Origin: Spartobacteria bacterium
GTDB lineage: Bacteria > Verrucomicrobiota > Verrucomicrobiia > Chthoniobacterales > UBA10450
DNA length: 64,000 bases
Assembly (NCBI GenBank): GCA_003167555.1
Contig: PMSN01000014.1
Location: forward strand, 248,001-312,000
Direction of reading: 5' to 3'
Positions 37,936-44,918 of this stretch are shown one piece after another (position 1 is the first letter of the stretch; every line of letters starts with the position of its first letter). The notes below the pieces were generated by a model, which had not been told where the DNA came from, did no database searches, and saw nothing but the letters and a program-made list of their open reading frames with translations. Both the position numbers and the translations under genes were made by a program.

Positions 37936-38780
37936 GCTGCGTTCAGCTTTTGCAATCCGATGTCCACGGCCGCCTTTAGCCGATCGTCTTTAGGCGTTGG
38001 AGGATTTCCCCACCGAGTCCCTTCGCCAGGGCCGAAATGTTTTTGTAACCAATCCAAAATCTTGGGGTGAATGTCGCTCACCTTTTTACTGAGCATGTCG
38101 CCTTGTGCTTTCCCGATGTGGCAGATCACTTCGCCGTAATTCTCTTCCGTCACTTCGTTAATCTCAGGGATGATCTCGGCATCTACCGTGCTCGGTTGCG
38201 CGTTCGAGGTCGCTTGCTTGACGCGATCTTCTGCCGTTGTCATTTCGGGCACCGCGCCCGGTTCCATCTCGATCTCGTCGAACATCCCGAGCCCGCAGAT
38301 GCTCAGAGTCACGCGCCGCTTCGCTTTCGTCTCCGCCTTCATCATTGCGTTTGCCTTGGCCTCTCCCGCCGAAGGGAGCGGCACCGAGCCCACGGACTCA
38401 TCTTGTCGGCCATTCGGCATTAGTGCCCGGGCAGTGACGGTGATTAAACCGTCTGCGATCTCGCGAGAGAGGATCGTGAGTGAAATGCCATAATTGCGGC
38501 GAAGTTGTTCCGTGCAATCCTTTCGCGGATAAAGCGTCAACTTCCCGTTGAGCACGATGTATTCGAACGGCTTTGTCAGCGGATTCAACCCGAGAGATCG
38601 ACATACCGACTCGTAATAATTGAGGCGCTGCGGCGGCGTGAGGTTTGCGAGGTCGCCGGTAATCAACACCTTCTCCATTACGTCGGGTGACGGGGAAGTG
38701 TAGGTGGCGATTGACTGATCGGCAGCGGGAGGGACCGCATGAATAATTCGTTGTAACCAGTTCTTTTTTTCTTTTGCCAT
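37932..38780 (-). CDS. Putative single-strand annealing (RecT-like) protein
   Basis: A 282-residue protein. Marks: LTPPQRLNYYESVCRSLGLN, KPFEYIVLNGKLTLYPRKDC, a DGLITVTARALMPNGRQDES strand region, and KANAMMKAETKAKRRVTLSI with CGLGMFDE. A cited GLNP, then a nucleic-acid barrel and the KAETKAKRR helix recall RecT/Bet annealing proteins, and this family is frequent in phage early regions. There is no neighbouring exonuclease, so the annealing role is an inference. Confidence 0.5.
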   Translation of the reverse strand: MAKEKKNWLQRIIHAVPPAADQSIATYTSPSPDVMEKVLITGDLANLTPPQRLNYYESVCRSLGLNPLTKPFEYIVLNGKLTLYPRKDCTEQLRRNYGISLTILSREIADGLITVTARALMPNGRQDESVGSVPLPSAGEAKANAMMKAETKAKRRVTLSICGLGMFDEIEMEPGAVPEMTTAEDRVKQATSNAQPSTVDAEIIPEINEVTEENYGEVICHIGKAQGDMLSKKVSDIHPKILDWLQKHFGPGEGTRWGNPPTPKDDRLKAAVDIGLQKLNAA

Positions 38781-38790
38781 AATTGTTTTC

Positions 38791-39603
38791 CTATCGGACG
38801 TGACTCTTCGTTTCCACGAAAACCCTCATGCCCGCAGGCCGGACAATCCTCGAATCTTTTTTCTCTGGCAGCTCTTCGGGAAAGTGGGTGAGATGGAAAC
38901 GGCCCTTGCAATCCTCGCGATTTAGTTCCTCTAGGATCTCGCGCCGCTTCAACTTCAACGTCTCCGTCTCCGCATTCCAGGTGAAGAACTCCGCGAACCC
39001 CTGGCAGAACACGATCGCGTCCGTGATTTGGAAATTGAGCTGCGACCGGACGACCAATCCTCTCGGCTTCGCGATCGCCACGGTCGCGCCGGCCAGTTCA
39101 CCGGACATCTGCGCGTCGAGAGCTTTCGCTTCCAGCACCGTAGCCTCTTTCCTCAATGCCGGATCATTCGCACGCTCGGCCTCTTCGCGTTTTCGTTGCG
39201 CCTCGTCTGCCAACCGTTGAGCTTCCGCCTGCTCGCGACGAATGCGTTCCTCCTCTGCTCGTGCGGCCTCTAGTTGTTTTCGCTGAAAATGATTGATGAG
39301 CCCTTGCAGCCGCATCTCTTCCCGGTTCGCGTCCACGAGGAAATCGTTCGCAGCCGAATCAATCCGTTTCCCAAGATCGATCACCGGCGCCTTTACCGAT
39401 TTACGCGCCGCCTCGATCCCGGTTCTGATCGACTTCAAATCCCGGAGTGCCGCCACAGCCGCGGCCTGCTCCTTTTCCGTCTCGACTTTGGTAATCGGGA
39501 TTGCCAACGCGAGCGCCCGCTTTTTCAGCGTCAGCGCATCCGGCGCAATCTCCAAAGTTCCCGAAAAATTCCTGAGTGCCAAAAACGAAGATGTGTCGCT
39601 CAT
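38791..39603 (-). CDS. Coiled-coil protein linked to the annealing protein
   Basis: A 270-residue protein. A long charged coiled coil covers residues 90-165 (RKQLEAARAEEERIRREQAE, DEAQRKREEAERAND), with a helical front part (EKEQAAAVAALRDLKSIRTG) and a mixed C-terminus. Such proteins often precede RecT-like genes. The start at 39603 (MSDTSSFLALRNF) is chosen because the frame beyond it runs into tRNA and has no homologous look. It is the first gene of the early operon as seen here. Confidence 0.6.
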   Translation of the reverse strand: MSDTSSFLALRNFSGTLEIAPDALTLKKRALALAIPITKVETEKEQAAAVAALRDLKSIRTGIEAARKSVKAPVIDLGKRIDSAANDFLVDANREEMRLQGLINHFQRKQLEAARAEEERIRREQAEAQRLADEAQRKREEAERANDPALRKEATVLEAKALDAQMSGELAGATVAIAKPRGLVVRSQLNFQITDAIVFCQGFAEFFTWNAETETLKLKRREILEELNREDCKGRFHLTHFPEELPEKKDSRIVRPAGMRVFVETKSHVR

Positions 39604-39961
39604 ACCGCCGCTGCCTTTCTGTTGTAGTGGGGAGATAAATTTTTGAGCGGGCGGGGCGCTACTCCCGCTATTGCTGGCCTTCAGCACCACGTCCGCAGCC
39701 AGTCCTTCGTCCGACGACACATCTTTCGATGCGGATACAGAACCGTCGTCTCCAGCCCGATGAATCTGCGTCTCGTCGGCACGCAGAACGGTTACGGGTT
39801 TAAGTGCACGTCTGCTTTCCGTGCTGCCGCTCAAATTAACAAAACTGTGTCCTGTTCCGTGTCCGGTCGCCCGTTGCCCTTTGGCCCAGGCTGCGCTACG
39901 GTTTAGGAAGTCGAAATGTGAGACTTTTGTGAGACTCGCTCGATTTACCGAGGGGAAACCC
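39604..39961. other. Prophage-chromosome border region without a clear gene
   Basis: This 358-bp stretch between the first early gene and the tRNA holds no gene I can support. Frames on both strands are open but lack start signals and recognisable motifs. TGTGAGACT occurs twice, at 39917-39925 and 39928-39936, an 11-bp step. The early promoter and the attachment junction should lie here. No integrase is present. Confidence 0.6.
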
Positions 39962-40035
39962 TGCCTCGTAGTGTAACGGTAGCACCAGAGATTCTGGATC
40001 TCTTTGTCAAGGTTCGAATCCTTGCGAGGCAGCCA
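39962..40035 (+). tRNA. tRNA-Gln (CUG)
   Basis: A 7-bp acceptor stem (TGCCTCG / CGAGGCA), an anticodon stem AGAGA/TCTCT with loop TTCTGGA giving anticodon CTG, a T-arm with GGTTCGAATCC, and an encoded CCA at 40033-40035. It reads CAG. It is the border of the chromosome, but the prophage is on its 5' side, whereas phages usually insert at the 3' end. Confidence 0.93.
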
Positions 40036-40156
40036 TTCCAAGTTTGCATTGGGAGGGCCACGCCAATCGCCCTGCTTGTGTCAGGGCATGAAACAACGCT
40101 TGCCGGACTGGAGCAAACCAGTCGGCCAGTCACCTTGGGTTAGCTCGCCAGCGCGC

Positions 40157-40387
40157 TTAGCGCGCGGCTCTCTCGCCTGCTTCCACCTCAGCGATGGCTC
40201 GGTTCACCAGCTCGATCGCGCGCTCGCGATGACCAGCTTTGTTCGGAACAGCTCTCTCCAGCGAGGCGCGCGCATCGCGCAAATGCCGAAGCGCTGCTTC
40301 CATGTGTGGCTGGCCCGCGAAGGCCGGCGCAAACGACATAGCTGTCAAAACGACCAGTGCGACCGACACAGTTTTGATTGTCTTCAT
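40157..40387 (-). CDS. Small exported helical protein
   Basis: A 76-residue protein with signal peptide MKTIKTVSVALVVLTAMSFA and a mature helix-pair (HMEAALRHLRDARASLERAV, HRERAIELVNRAIAEVEAGE). Similar short periplasmic proteins with an LRxARxxLxxA pattern occur in several phyla; their role is unknown. The start at 40387 leads straight into the signal. Confidence 0.65.
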   Translation of the reverse strand: MKTIKTVSVALVVLTAMSFAPAFAGQPHMEAALRHLRDARASLERAVPNKAGHRERAIELVNRAIAEVEAGERAAR

Positions 40388-40465
40388 GGCTGGCGAGTGT
40401 CTCTCGGAAGAAGAATCGATGTCAAGGCAACACCGTTCGTCCAATTCGGATTCCCCGCGAACGTG

Positions 40466-40876
40466 CTAAGGCATGAAGAGCGCTCTGCGCACCGGGACAC
40501 TGAGATAACCGGTGACCCGCTGAGCATGGTTCTTTTGCACGCGCGCGATGGCTTCGGTCACTTGGTCAGACATGATGCCGTCGATCGGGCCGCAATAATA
40601 TCCGCGGCTGCGGAGGACCACCTGAAGCGCGCCGACATACGCCGGATCAGTGAGCAGCTCTCTTCCGGATTTGAAATAGTAGAAGATGCGGGCGTTGTGG
40701 CGGTGCGCAAAATCGGTCGGATACAGATTCGTGCTTTGATGGAGAACGCCCCATTCGTCCCTGGGCGCGAGCGGATCGGTCGAATGGAAAAGCGGATCGT
40801 CCAGGGCCCACGCCGAGCTGGCAAACAGCGCCAGGAACAAAGCGACAACGAAGCGGCGAACAGCAACGGCAACCAT
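40466..40876 (-). CDS. Exported peptidoglycan-binding-domain protein
   Basis: A 136-residue protein. Residues 1-24 are a signal peptide (VAVRRFVVALFLALFASSAWA), and residues 80-130 a PG_binding_1-type module: VGALQVVLRSRGYYCGPIDG followed by QVTEAIARVQ and GYLSVPVRRAL. It would bind cell-wall peptidoglycan in the periplasm. No catalytic domain is attached. Confidence 0.75.
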   Translation of the reverse strand: MVAVAVRRFVVALFLALFASSAWALDDPLFHSTDPLAPRDEWGVLHQSTNLYPTDFAHRHNARIFYYFKSGRELLTDPAYVGALQVVLRSRGYYCGPIDGIMSDQVTEAIARVQKNHAQRVTGYLSVPVRRALFMP

Positions 40877-40963
40877 AAGACTCCCAAACTAAATCACGCC
40901 TCGCGCGCGCGAGCGAGCGCAAAAATTACGCCGCTTGCGTCTCGGCGACGAAGTCGCGGGAGT

Positions 40964-41220
40964 TCACGGCTGCTTTCCTTCACAGAGCTTCTGAAAGCGC
41001 GGATCGTTTCGCAACGGGTCGAACTCAGATTGACGCGCAACGTGGCCAGCGTCACTGGGGGACGGCCGCCGGGCAACTTCAGTAGACGCTCCAAACCGGG
41101 AATGCCACGGTCGGCATCGCCGAAGCGGACGCAGATGAGTGCGAGCGTCATTTCGGCGACCCGGCCGGCGAGCGCGTCCTTTGATGTCGGCATCAAGCTC
41201 ACGGGGAAGATAGAAGGGAT
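40964..41220 (-). pseudogene. Frameshifted remnant of a TolB/TPR protein C-terminus
   Basis: Two frames together read like the C-termini of the two TPR proteins nearby. One frame has KDALAGRVAEMTLALICVRF then GDADRGIPGLERLLKLPGG; near 41,025 the match moves to another frame with EFDPLRNDPRFQKLCEGKQP and a stop at 40964. The intact paralogue at 44919 ends WDPLRNDPRFQKLL. There is no N-terminal part, so this is a decayed duplicate, not a gene. Confidence 0.7.
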
Positions 41221-41264
41221 CAGGCTGTGAATCTCGCTGTGTCTCCAGGTCCGAAAAGGGGGAC

Positions 41265-43985
41265 TTACTTCTCGTTGTTCTTCGGCGCGAGGCTGGTGAT
41301 GATTTTTTCGAAGCAAGGTTCGCCGCGCAAAGGGTCCCAGTAGGGATGCAGGCGCAGCTCCCCGTAGCTCACGGACGCGGGAAGCTGGAGCGTGGTCGAG
41401 AGTTGCTGGCAGGCCAGCTCTTTCTCGCCCGTCAACCCATAAATAATCGCGAGGAACTCGCGCACGCGCACTCCATTGAGCGCGTCTTTCTCGAGCGGCA
41501 GTAGCTCGACGGCGCGCCGGCCTTCGCGTAACGCGTCTTCTTTTCGTCCGAGGCCGGCATCGATCAGGCCCAGCACGCATAGGGCCGGGCCATACTCGCC
41601 TTGCGAGCGGATCGCCTCTTCCTGTTGCGCGCGCGCGGCGGTGAAAGCGGCTTTCGCGGCCGCGGCATCTCCCTGCATTCGCGCGACGAGACCTTCGCCG
41701 AACTTGCGGGTAAAGAGGATCGCGTCGGGACCGAAAGTATTATTGCCCAAAGCAGTGAGGGCGCGGCCGGCGGCGGTGGGATCGCGCTCGCACAAGGCGA
41801 GGTAAAGCCAGTTATCCGCTGCGGCATCCGCCGCGGCGGGATTTTCCGCGAGTATTTTCTCGATGACCGCATGCAGTGGGCGGGTATCGGCCTGCCAGTC
41901 CAGGTTTACCTGAGCCCGGGCGACCTTCGTCTCCTCTGCGACGTCGGCCGGGACGATCGCGAGCGCGCGATCGAAAAATTCTGCTGTCTCCGCGTAACGG
42001 CGAAAGGACTCATAGCTCAAGGCAATCTGCTGGAGAAGTCCGAAGTTTCTCGGATCGAGTTCGAGGGCGCGCTCGAGATTTTCCAGACCTTGCTTCTGTC
42101 GTCCTTCCCGGCGGTCGATGTAACCCGTCAGCTCGAGCACGCGCGGATCGTTCGGCAAAGTCTGGCGCGCGATGGCCAGCTCGGCGCGCGCGCCATCGTA
42201 ATTGAAGTAGCCGCGATAAAGATGTTGCGCCTTCGTCAGGTGAGCCTCGCCGCTGTCGGGCTGGAGCTTGAGCGCGCTTTGCACGGCTGCTTCCGCGAGA
42301 GCCAGGCGGGCCGGGGTGTGGTCCGCGCCGTAGAAGTAAATGTAGTCATGAACGCCCGCTAGCTCGCAGTAGGCCACCATGAATTGCGGATCGAGCGCGA
42401 CTGCTTCATCGAGCGAACGCGCTGCGCGCGAAAGATCATCCACGAACCGCCCGCCGAACGCGCTCGTGGCGATGAAGGCCTTGGCCCGGTTATAAAGGTC
42501 GTAGGCCGCGACATTCGTCGTGGGCGGTTTTTCGATCGCCGCTTTTTCCGTGGGCGAAATGCGCGCGCGCAACTGTTCGACGATCGCCTTGGCGATTTCG
42601 CTTTGGATGGCGAAGACGTCGTCGAGAGGACGATCGTAATGTTCGGCCCAAAGCTGCGAGTCGGCGCGCGCGTCGATGAGCTGCACGGCCACGCGCACGC
42701 GGTTCGACGCACGTTGCACACTGCCTTCGAGAACGTGCGTCACCTTCAACGTCTGTGCGATCTCCGGCAGATTGCGCGCGGCGGTGGTCTTGTATTGCAT
42801 CACGCTCGTGCGGCTGATCACTTTCAAATCGGCCACCTTCGCCAGGTCGGTGCGGATTTCGTCCTGCACGCCATCGGTGAAGAAGGCGTTCTCCTCGTTC
42901 GCGCTCCGATTCTCGAAGGGCAGGACCGCAATCGATTTCCCGGGTGGCGCCTGGGCGGTTGCGACCTCAGTGGATGACGGATTTTTCGCAAGCTTCGTGC
43001 GCACGTAGGGGAACAAAAAAAATCCCAGGGCAATCAGAGCAACGGCTCCGAGATAGACTGGCAGTTTGCGGCGCGCCTTCCGGAAGAGGTGCGAAGTCCG
43101 CCGGCCCACAATCGGCTGGTCGTCGAGATATCTTTGGAGATCATCGGCGAAGGCCGCGGCGCTCGGGTAACGCTCGCCCGGTTCCTTGGCGAGACATTTG
43201 AGGCAGATCGTCTCGAGATCGCGCGGAATTCCCGGCTTGTGCCATGCCGGCGAGACGGGCGTTTCCGTGATGACGCGGACGGTGATCGAAGTATCGCTTT
43301 CGTCCGGCAAAAACGGCGGACGTCCGGCCAGCATTTCGTAGAGGATCGCGCCGAGCGAATAGATGTCCGCCGCGGCGCCGACATCGCGGCTCGTCCCGCG
43401 CGCTTGTTCCGGCGCCATGTACACCGGCGTTCCGATGATGGCGCCGGAAAGCGTCATGGCGCTCTCCGCGGAGAGTCGCTTCGCGATTCCGAAATCGGTC
43501 ACCTTCGGGATGCCCTGGGGATCGAGCAGGATGTTGGCGGGTTTCATGTCGCGGTGGACGACGTGGTTTTGATGCGCAAACTCGAGGGCGCGCGCCACGC
43601 TGATCAACAACTGTGCGATCTCCCGAGGCGGCAGCGCGCCCGCACGCAAGCGGTCTGCCAGCGAACCGCCTTCGACGAATTCCATCGCGAAAAACGGCGC
43701 GCCTTCGTGCTCCCCCACATCATAAATGTGGACCATGTTCGTGTGATGCAGACCGGCGGCGGTTTCTGCTTCCGCGAAAAAGCGTTTCAATTCGACCGGG
43801 CCGTAGTAGCCGCTCAGCATTTTCAGCGCGACGACGCGGTTGAGCTTTCTCTGCCACGCGCGATAAACGACACCCATTCCGCCGCGGCCCAGTTCCCCTT
43901 CGATCTCGTAGCCGCCGACGGTGCGGACGCCGGCGCGTGATAATGGCGTTGTCGGATCGGAAGAAGTGGAATCGGAGTTCGCCAA
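41265..43985 (-). CDS. Ser/Thr protein kinase with TolB-like and TPR domains
   Basis: About 906 residues. Residues 25-285 are an eukaryotic-type kinase: Gly-rich GELGRGGMGVVYRAW, the Lys in VVALKML, HRDMKPANILL, DFGIAK and GTPVYMAPEQARG are all present, so it should be active. A membrane helix (LPVYLGAVALIALGFFLFPY) follows, then a periplasmic-side TolB-like block (SIAVLPFENRSANEENAFFT, LKVISRTSVMQYK) and TPR repeats to the end. It probably senses something outside and phosphorylates cytoplasmic targets. TTG at 43985 is my choice; the frame is open to 44099 and no ATG is available. Confidence 0.85.
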   Translation of the reverse strand: MANSDSTSSDPTTPLSRAGVRTVGGYEIEGELGRGGMGVVYRAWQRKLNRVVALKMLSGYYGPVELKRFFAEAETAAGLHHTNMVHIYDVGEHEGAPFFAMEFVEGGSLADRLRAGALPPREIAQLLISVARALEFAHQNHVVHRDMKPANILLDPQGIPKVTDFGIAKRLSAESAMTLSGAIIGTPVYMAPEQARGTSRDVGAAADIYSLGAILYEMLAGRPPFLPDESDTSITVRVITETPVSPAWHKPGIPRDLETICLKCLAKEPGERYPSAAAFADDLQRYLDDQPIVGRRTSHLFRKARRKLPVYLGAVALIALGFFLFPYVRTKLAKNPSSTEVATAQAPPGKSIAVLPFENRSANEENAFFTDGVQDEIRTDLAKVADLKVISRTSVMQYKTTAARNLPEIAQTLKVTHVLEGSVQRASNRVRVAVQLIDARADSQLWAEHYDRPLDDVFAIQSEIAKAIVEQLRARISPTEKAAIEKPPTTNVAAYDLYNRAKAFIATSAFGGRFVDDLSRAARSLDEAVALDPQFMVAYCELAGVHDYIYFYGADHTPARLALAEAAVQSALKLQPDSGEAHLTKAQHLYRGYFNYDGARAELAIARQTLPNDPRVLELTGYIDRREGRQKQGLENLERALELDPRNFGLLQQIALSYESFRRYAETAEFFDRALAIVPADVAEETKVARAQVNLDWQADTRPLHAVIEKILAENPAAADAAADNWLYLALCERDPTAAGRALTALGNNTFGPDAILFTRKFGEGLVARMQGDAAAAKAAFTAARAQQEEAIRSQGEYGPALCVLGLIDAGLGRKEDALREGRRAVELLPLEKDALNGVRVREFLAIIYGLTGEKELACQQLSTTLQLPASVSYGELRLHPYWDPLRGEPCFEKIITSLAPKNNEK

Positions 43986-44046
43986 GGAACGTATTTTGGT
44001 CGCTTTCCGAGCGTTGCTCAAGCGCTCGTTGCCGAGGCAGCGGTTG

Positions 44047-44625
44047 CTACGGTTTTCCCAGCGGTCCGTACGTCTGCAAGAGACGCCGTAGTTGCGCAAG
44101 AATCTCAGGTTGCTCTTTGAGTGCGGCGAGCGGCTCCAGTTCTTCGATGATCAGATCGGTGTTCAGCTTTTCGCCCTGCCGCTGAATGATGTGCTCGACG
44201 TCCACCCAATCCTGGCCGCGTGCGGCAAAGGATTTGTGGACGATAAGGTCCTCGGCGCAACACGTGCGCAGATCACAACCATCAGTCACGTGCCAAAGCG
44301 AACTGCGCTCGACGGTGCGAGCTTCAAAGGGAAGACCGCCCAGAGCTATGTCGAATGGAATGCCGTTTGGGTGTCGAAGCAGGAGCACGCGGGCTCGAAG
44401 CGCGAAGGCCGCCGCGTTTGGCATTCGCTCCGGAAAAGCTTTCAAGAGCACATCGATGAATTGCTTCTCCGCACCGAAGTCTGTGAAGAGGGTGATGTCG
44501 ACGTCGTCGGTATAGCGCGGTTCACCCCAGCGTTGAAGGGCAAGGCCGCCAATGAAACAGAAGGGCCAGCGATTTCGAAGGCACAATTCCTGGAGTTCCA
44601 GGGCGGCGCGAAAGAGAGGAATCAC
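44047..44625 (-). CDS. AbiEii-like nucleotidyltransferase (possible toxin)
   Basis: A 192-residue protein. FCFIGGLALQRWGEPRYTDD followed by VDITLF gives the nucleotidyltransferase signature: GG in the first strand and two Asp of the hDhD metal site. The HPNGIPFDIALGGLPFEART block adds the third Asp. Many such enzymes are toxins that modify tRNA or proteins. The GTG at 44625 overlaps the stop of the small gene upstream (GTGA), so the two are coupled like a toxin-antitoxin pair. The longer frame reads through that gene and is rejected. Confidence 0.7.
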   Translation of the reverse strand: MIPLFRAALELQELCLRNRWPFCFIGGLALQRWGEPRYTDDVDITLFTDFGAEKQFIDVLLKAFPERMPNAAAFALRARVLLLRHPNGIPFDIALGGLPFEARTVERSSLWHVTDGCDLRTCCAEDLIVHKSFAARGQDWVDVEHIIQRQGEKLNTDLIIEELEPLAALKEQPEILAQLRRLLQTYGPLGKP

Positions 44626-44858
44626 GATTTCCGCGCCAATCCAAACAACCGCTGTTGCTCCACCAAGCCTGAGCTGCGCGGCGCGGGCGACCAATCGTGT
44701 GGACTGGGAGCGGCACTCAAGAGTCTTTCCGAGATCACGCGGCTTTCCTCTTCGGTCATTGTTCTCAATCGTTCGACTCGGATTTGTTCGAGGAGTGGAC
44801 CGGTCACGCGCCACTGTTCCACCCACCGCCGATTAGCTGCCGTTTCGTCGCGTTCCAT
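44622..44858 (-). CDS. Small partner of the nucleotidyltransferase (antitoxin candidate)
   Basis: A 78-residue protein (RRWVEQWRVTGPLLEQIRVE, EEESRVISERLLSA) with a helical front and a disordered tail. Short proteins of this kind, with WRxxGPxLxxIRxxxLR, often precede nucleotidyltransferases. Its stop codon overlaps the start of the enzyme gene. Antitoxin function is inferred only from the pairing. Confidence 0.6.
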   Translation of the reverse strand: MERDETAANRRWVEQWRVTGPLLEQIRVERLRTMTEEESRVISERLLSAAPSPHDWSPAPRSSGLVEQQRLFGLARKS

Positions 44859-44918
44859 CCATCTTGATTATCGCAAAATGCGGCAACCAGAGCAAGCCGC
44901 GCGCTGTCTCCACAGTTC

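Larger units (their letters stand above)
1..39603. mobile_element. Prophage of a tailed phage (left end outside window)
   Basis: Terminase small and large subunits, lambda-type portal, HK97-type protease and capsid, tail tube, chaperone, tape measure, fibres, endolysin, RusA and a DnaC-like loader lie in one nearly unbroken minus-strand series, which is the normal order of a lambda-like siphophage. The right border falls between the last phage gene (start at 39603) and the tRNA-Gln at 39962. The left border is not in the window, and no integrase, excisionase or CI-type repressor is visible. Base composition is clearly less GC-rich than the chromosome to the right. Whether it is still inducible cannot be judged; one conserved gene near 30.1 kb is frameshifted, but the head and tail genes look intact. 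Confidence 0.93.

Noticed and set aside
39643-39906. Plus-strand 87-residue frame in the border region as integrase remnant
   Set aside because: No tyrosine- or serine-recombinase motif can be found in any frame of this stretch.
38791-40041. A 416-residue protein reading through the tRNA
   Set aside because: The frame is open by chance; the first plausible start is at 39603 and a tRNA occupies the rest.
40894-41163. Reading the whole minus-strand frame 40894-41580 as a gene
   Set aside because: Only a short part resembles the TolB/TPR family, the similarity changes frame near 41,025, and the front is Arg-rich read-through of the kinase gene; it is a remnant.
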